Shown here: positions 5,549 through 6,163 of the stretch, piece after piece | Layout: every line of letters begins with the position of its first letter | How positions within the stretch are numbered: position 1 is the stretch's first letter | Origin: Nocardioides sp. | GTDB lineage: Bacteria > Actinomycetota > Actinomycetes > Propionibacteriales > Nocardioidaceae | Reading direction: 5' to 3' | DNA: 6,163 nucleotides | Assembly (NCBI GenBank): GCA_023252065.1 | Contig: JAHEXO010000147.1 | Span: 1 to 6,163 of the forward strand | Made by a program: the position numbers and the translations under genes | The notes under the pieces: generated by a model | The model's database searches: none | What the model saw: the letters and a program-made list of their open reading frames with translations, nothing else | What the model was told of the DNA's origin: nothing

Positions 5549-6163
5549 TGGGTCGCCTCTGGGGCCGCCTCGACGACCCGACCGCGGACGCCGGCTACGC
5601 CGACCCGCACCCGCCGCGGATGGGTTTCTTCACCGATACCTCGGTGTGCATCGGCTGCAAGGCCTGCGAGGTCGCCTGCAAGACGTGGAACGAGGTGCCC
5701 GACGACGGCTACCTGCTGACCGGGATGTCCTACGACAACACCCAGGAGCTCGGGGCCAGCACCTGGCGGCACGTGGCGTTCGTCGAGCAGCCGGTCGCCC
5801 GGTCTAGTTCTCCGGCCGGCACGACCGACCTGGGGATGCCGGGGATGGGTCCTGGAGACGACTCCGCCGACGCCACCGACGAGGACGCGGGGGTGCGGTG
5901 GCTGATGTCGTCCGACGTCTGCAAGCACTGCACCCACGCCGCCTGCCTCGACGTCTGCCCGACGGGAGCGCTGTTCCGGACCGAGTTCGGGACGGTCGTG
6001 GTCCAGCCCGATGTTTGCAACGGCTGCGGCTACTGCGTGCCCGCCTGTCCCTACGGCGTGATCGACCTGCGCGAGGGCGACGGGCGAGCCTGGAAGTGCA
6101 CGCTGTGCTACGACCGGCTCAAGGAGGGTCAGACGCCAGCCTGCGCCCAGGCGTGCCCGACGG
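5548..6163 (+). CDS. fdhB: Formate dehydrogenase iron-sulfur (beta) subunit, N-terminal 205 residues (3' end outside window)
   Basis: This is the electron-transfer subunit (FdnH/FdoH/HybA-like ferredoxin family) that takes electrons from FdhA and passes them to a downstream acceptor or membrane subunit. The visible frame starts at ATG 5548, sharing its A with the fdhA stop, and runs open to the window end. GAGGAGAG at 5531-5538 lies 9 nt upstream. Sixteen Cys form four [4Fe-4S] motifs: C34-C37-C40-C44 (VCIGCKACEVAC), C125-C128-C133-C137 (VCKHCTHAACLDVC), C157-C160-C163-C167 (VCNGCGYCVPAC) and C184-C187 with C199-C203 (KCTLC, ACAQAC). An acidic Gly/Pro-rich insert lies at about 82-115. There is no signal peptide. 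A C-terminal membrane helix, as in FdnH, cannot be judged because the gene is cut. The next gene is expected to be a membrane anchor of cytochrome b or NrfD type, or an accessory protein; that is inference. Confidence 0.96.
   Translation, partial: MGRLWGRLDDPTADAGYADPHPPRMGFFTDTSVCIGCKACEVACKTWNEVPDDGYLLTGMSYDNTQELGASTWRHVAFVEQPVARSSSPAGTTDLGMPGMGPGDDSADATDEDAGVRWLMSSDVCKHCTHAACLDVCPTGALFRTEFGTVVVQPDVCNGCGYCVPACPYGVIDLREGDGRAWKCTLCYDRLKEGQTPACAQACPT

Noticed and set aside
1..6163. CRISPR array, insertion sequence or attachment site
   Set aside because: No regularly spaced direct repeats, transposase motifs or terminal inverted repeats were seen; there is no duplicated 3' end of the tRNA gene in the window that would suggest integration.

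Overview
The window is very GC-rich, third codon positions are almost all G or C, and Shine-Dalgarno sites are strong. Together with protein motifs typical of actinomycete selenium and formate genes, this points to a high-GC actinomycete. A Nocardioidaceae-type organism is my best guess, but the sequence alone does not prove the genus.

Layout: the left part is on the minus strand. It carries a selenocysteine tRNA gene (selC, 908-1002), followed 51 nt later by the 5' two thirds of selA (1-856, cut by the window start). From a divergent control region of about 205 nt (1003-1207), three genes run on the plus strand. These are a two-domain universal stress protein (1208-2122), a formate dehydrogenase catalytic subunit of the FdnG/FdoG family (2285-5548), and a four-cluster iron-sulfur subunit (5548-6163, cut by the window end). 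The last two overlap by one base (TGATG). The 162-nt gap before the formate dehydrogenase gene holds several inverted repeats, the largest a 28-nt imperfect palindrome just upstream of the ribosome binding site.

The central point is that the formate dehydrogenase is interrupted by an in-frame TGA at 2849-2851, which is a selenocysteine codon and not a stop. The codon sits at the family's catalytic Sec position and is followed by His. Directly downstream is a bacterial SECIS hairpin whose apical loop is GGUCU, 18 nt after the UGA. A conventional ORF finder splits this gene into two pieces; it is one protein of 1087 residues.

How the genes work together: selC supplies the UCA-anticodon tRNA. 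SelA converts Ser-tRNA(Sec) to Sec-tRNA(Sec) using selenophosphate. A SelB factor, not in the window, would deliver it at the SECIS. The resulting molybdenum or tungsten bis-MGD enzyme oxidises formate and passes electrons through its own [4Fe-4S] cluster to the four clusters of the beta subunit, then presumably to a membrane or soluble partner encoded beyond the right edge. The alpha subunit shows no Tat signal, which suggests a cytoplasmic enzyme, unlike E. coli Fdh-N/O. The window is therefore a compact selenium-decoding module placed beside its selenoprotein client. The individual families are known; the points most worth checking are the C33 of the tRNA, the palindrome before fdhA, and the degenerate nucleotide-binding motifs of the stress protein.
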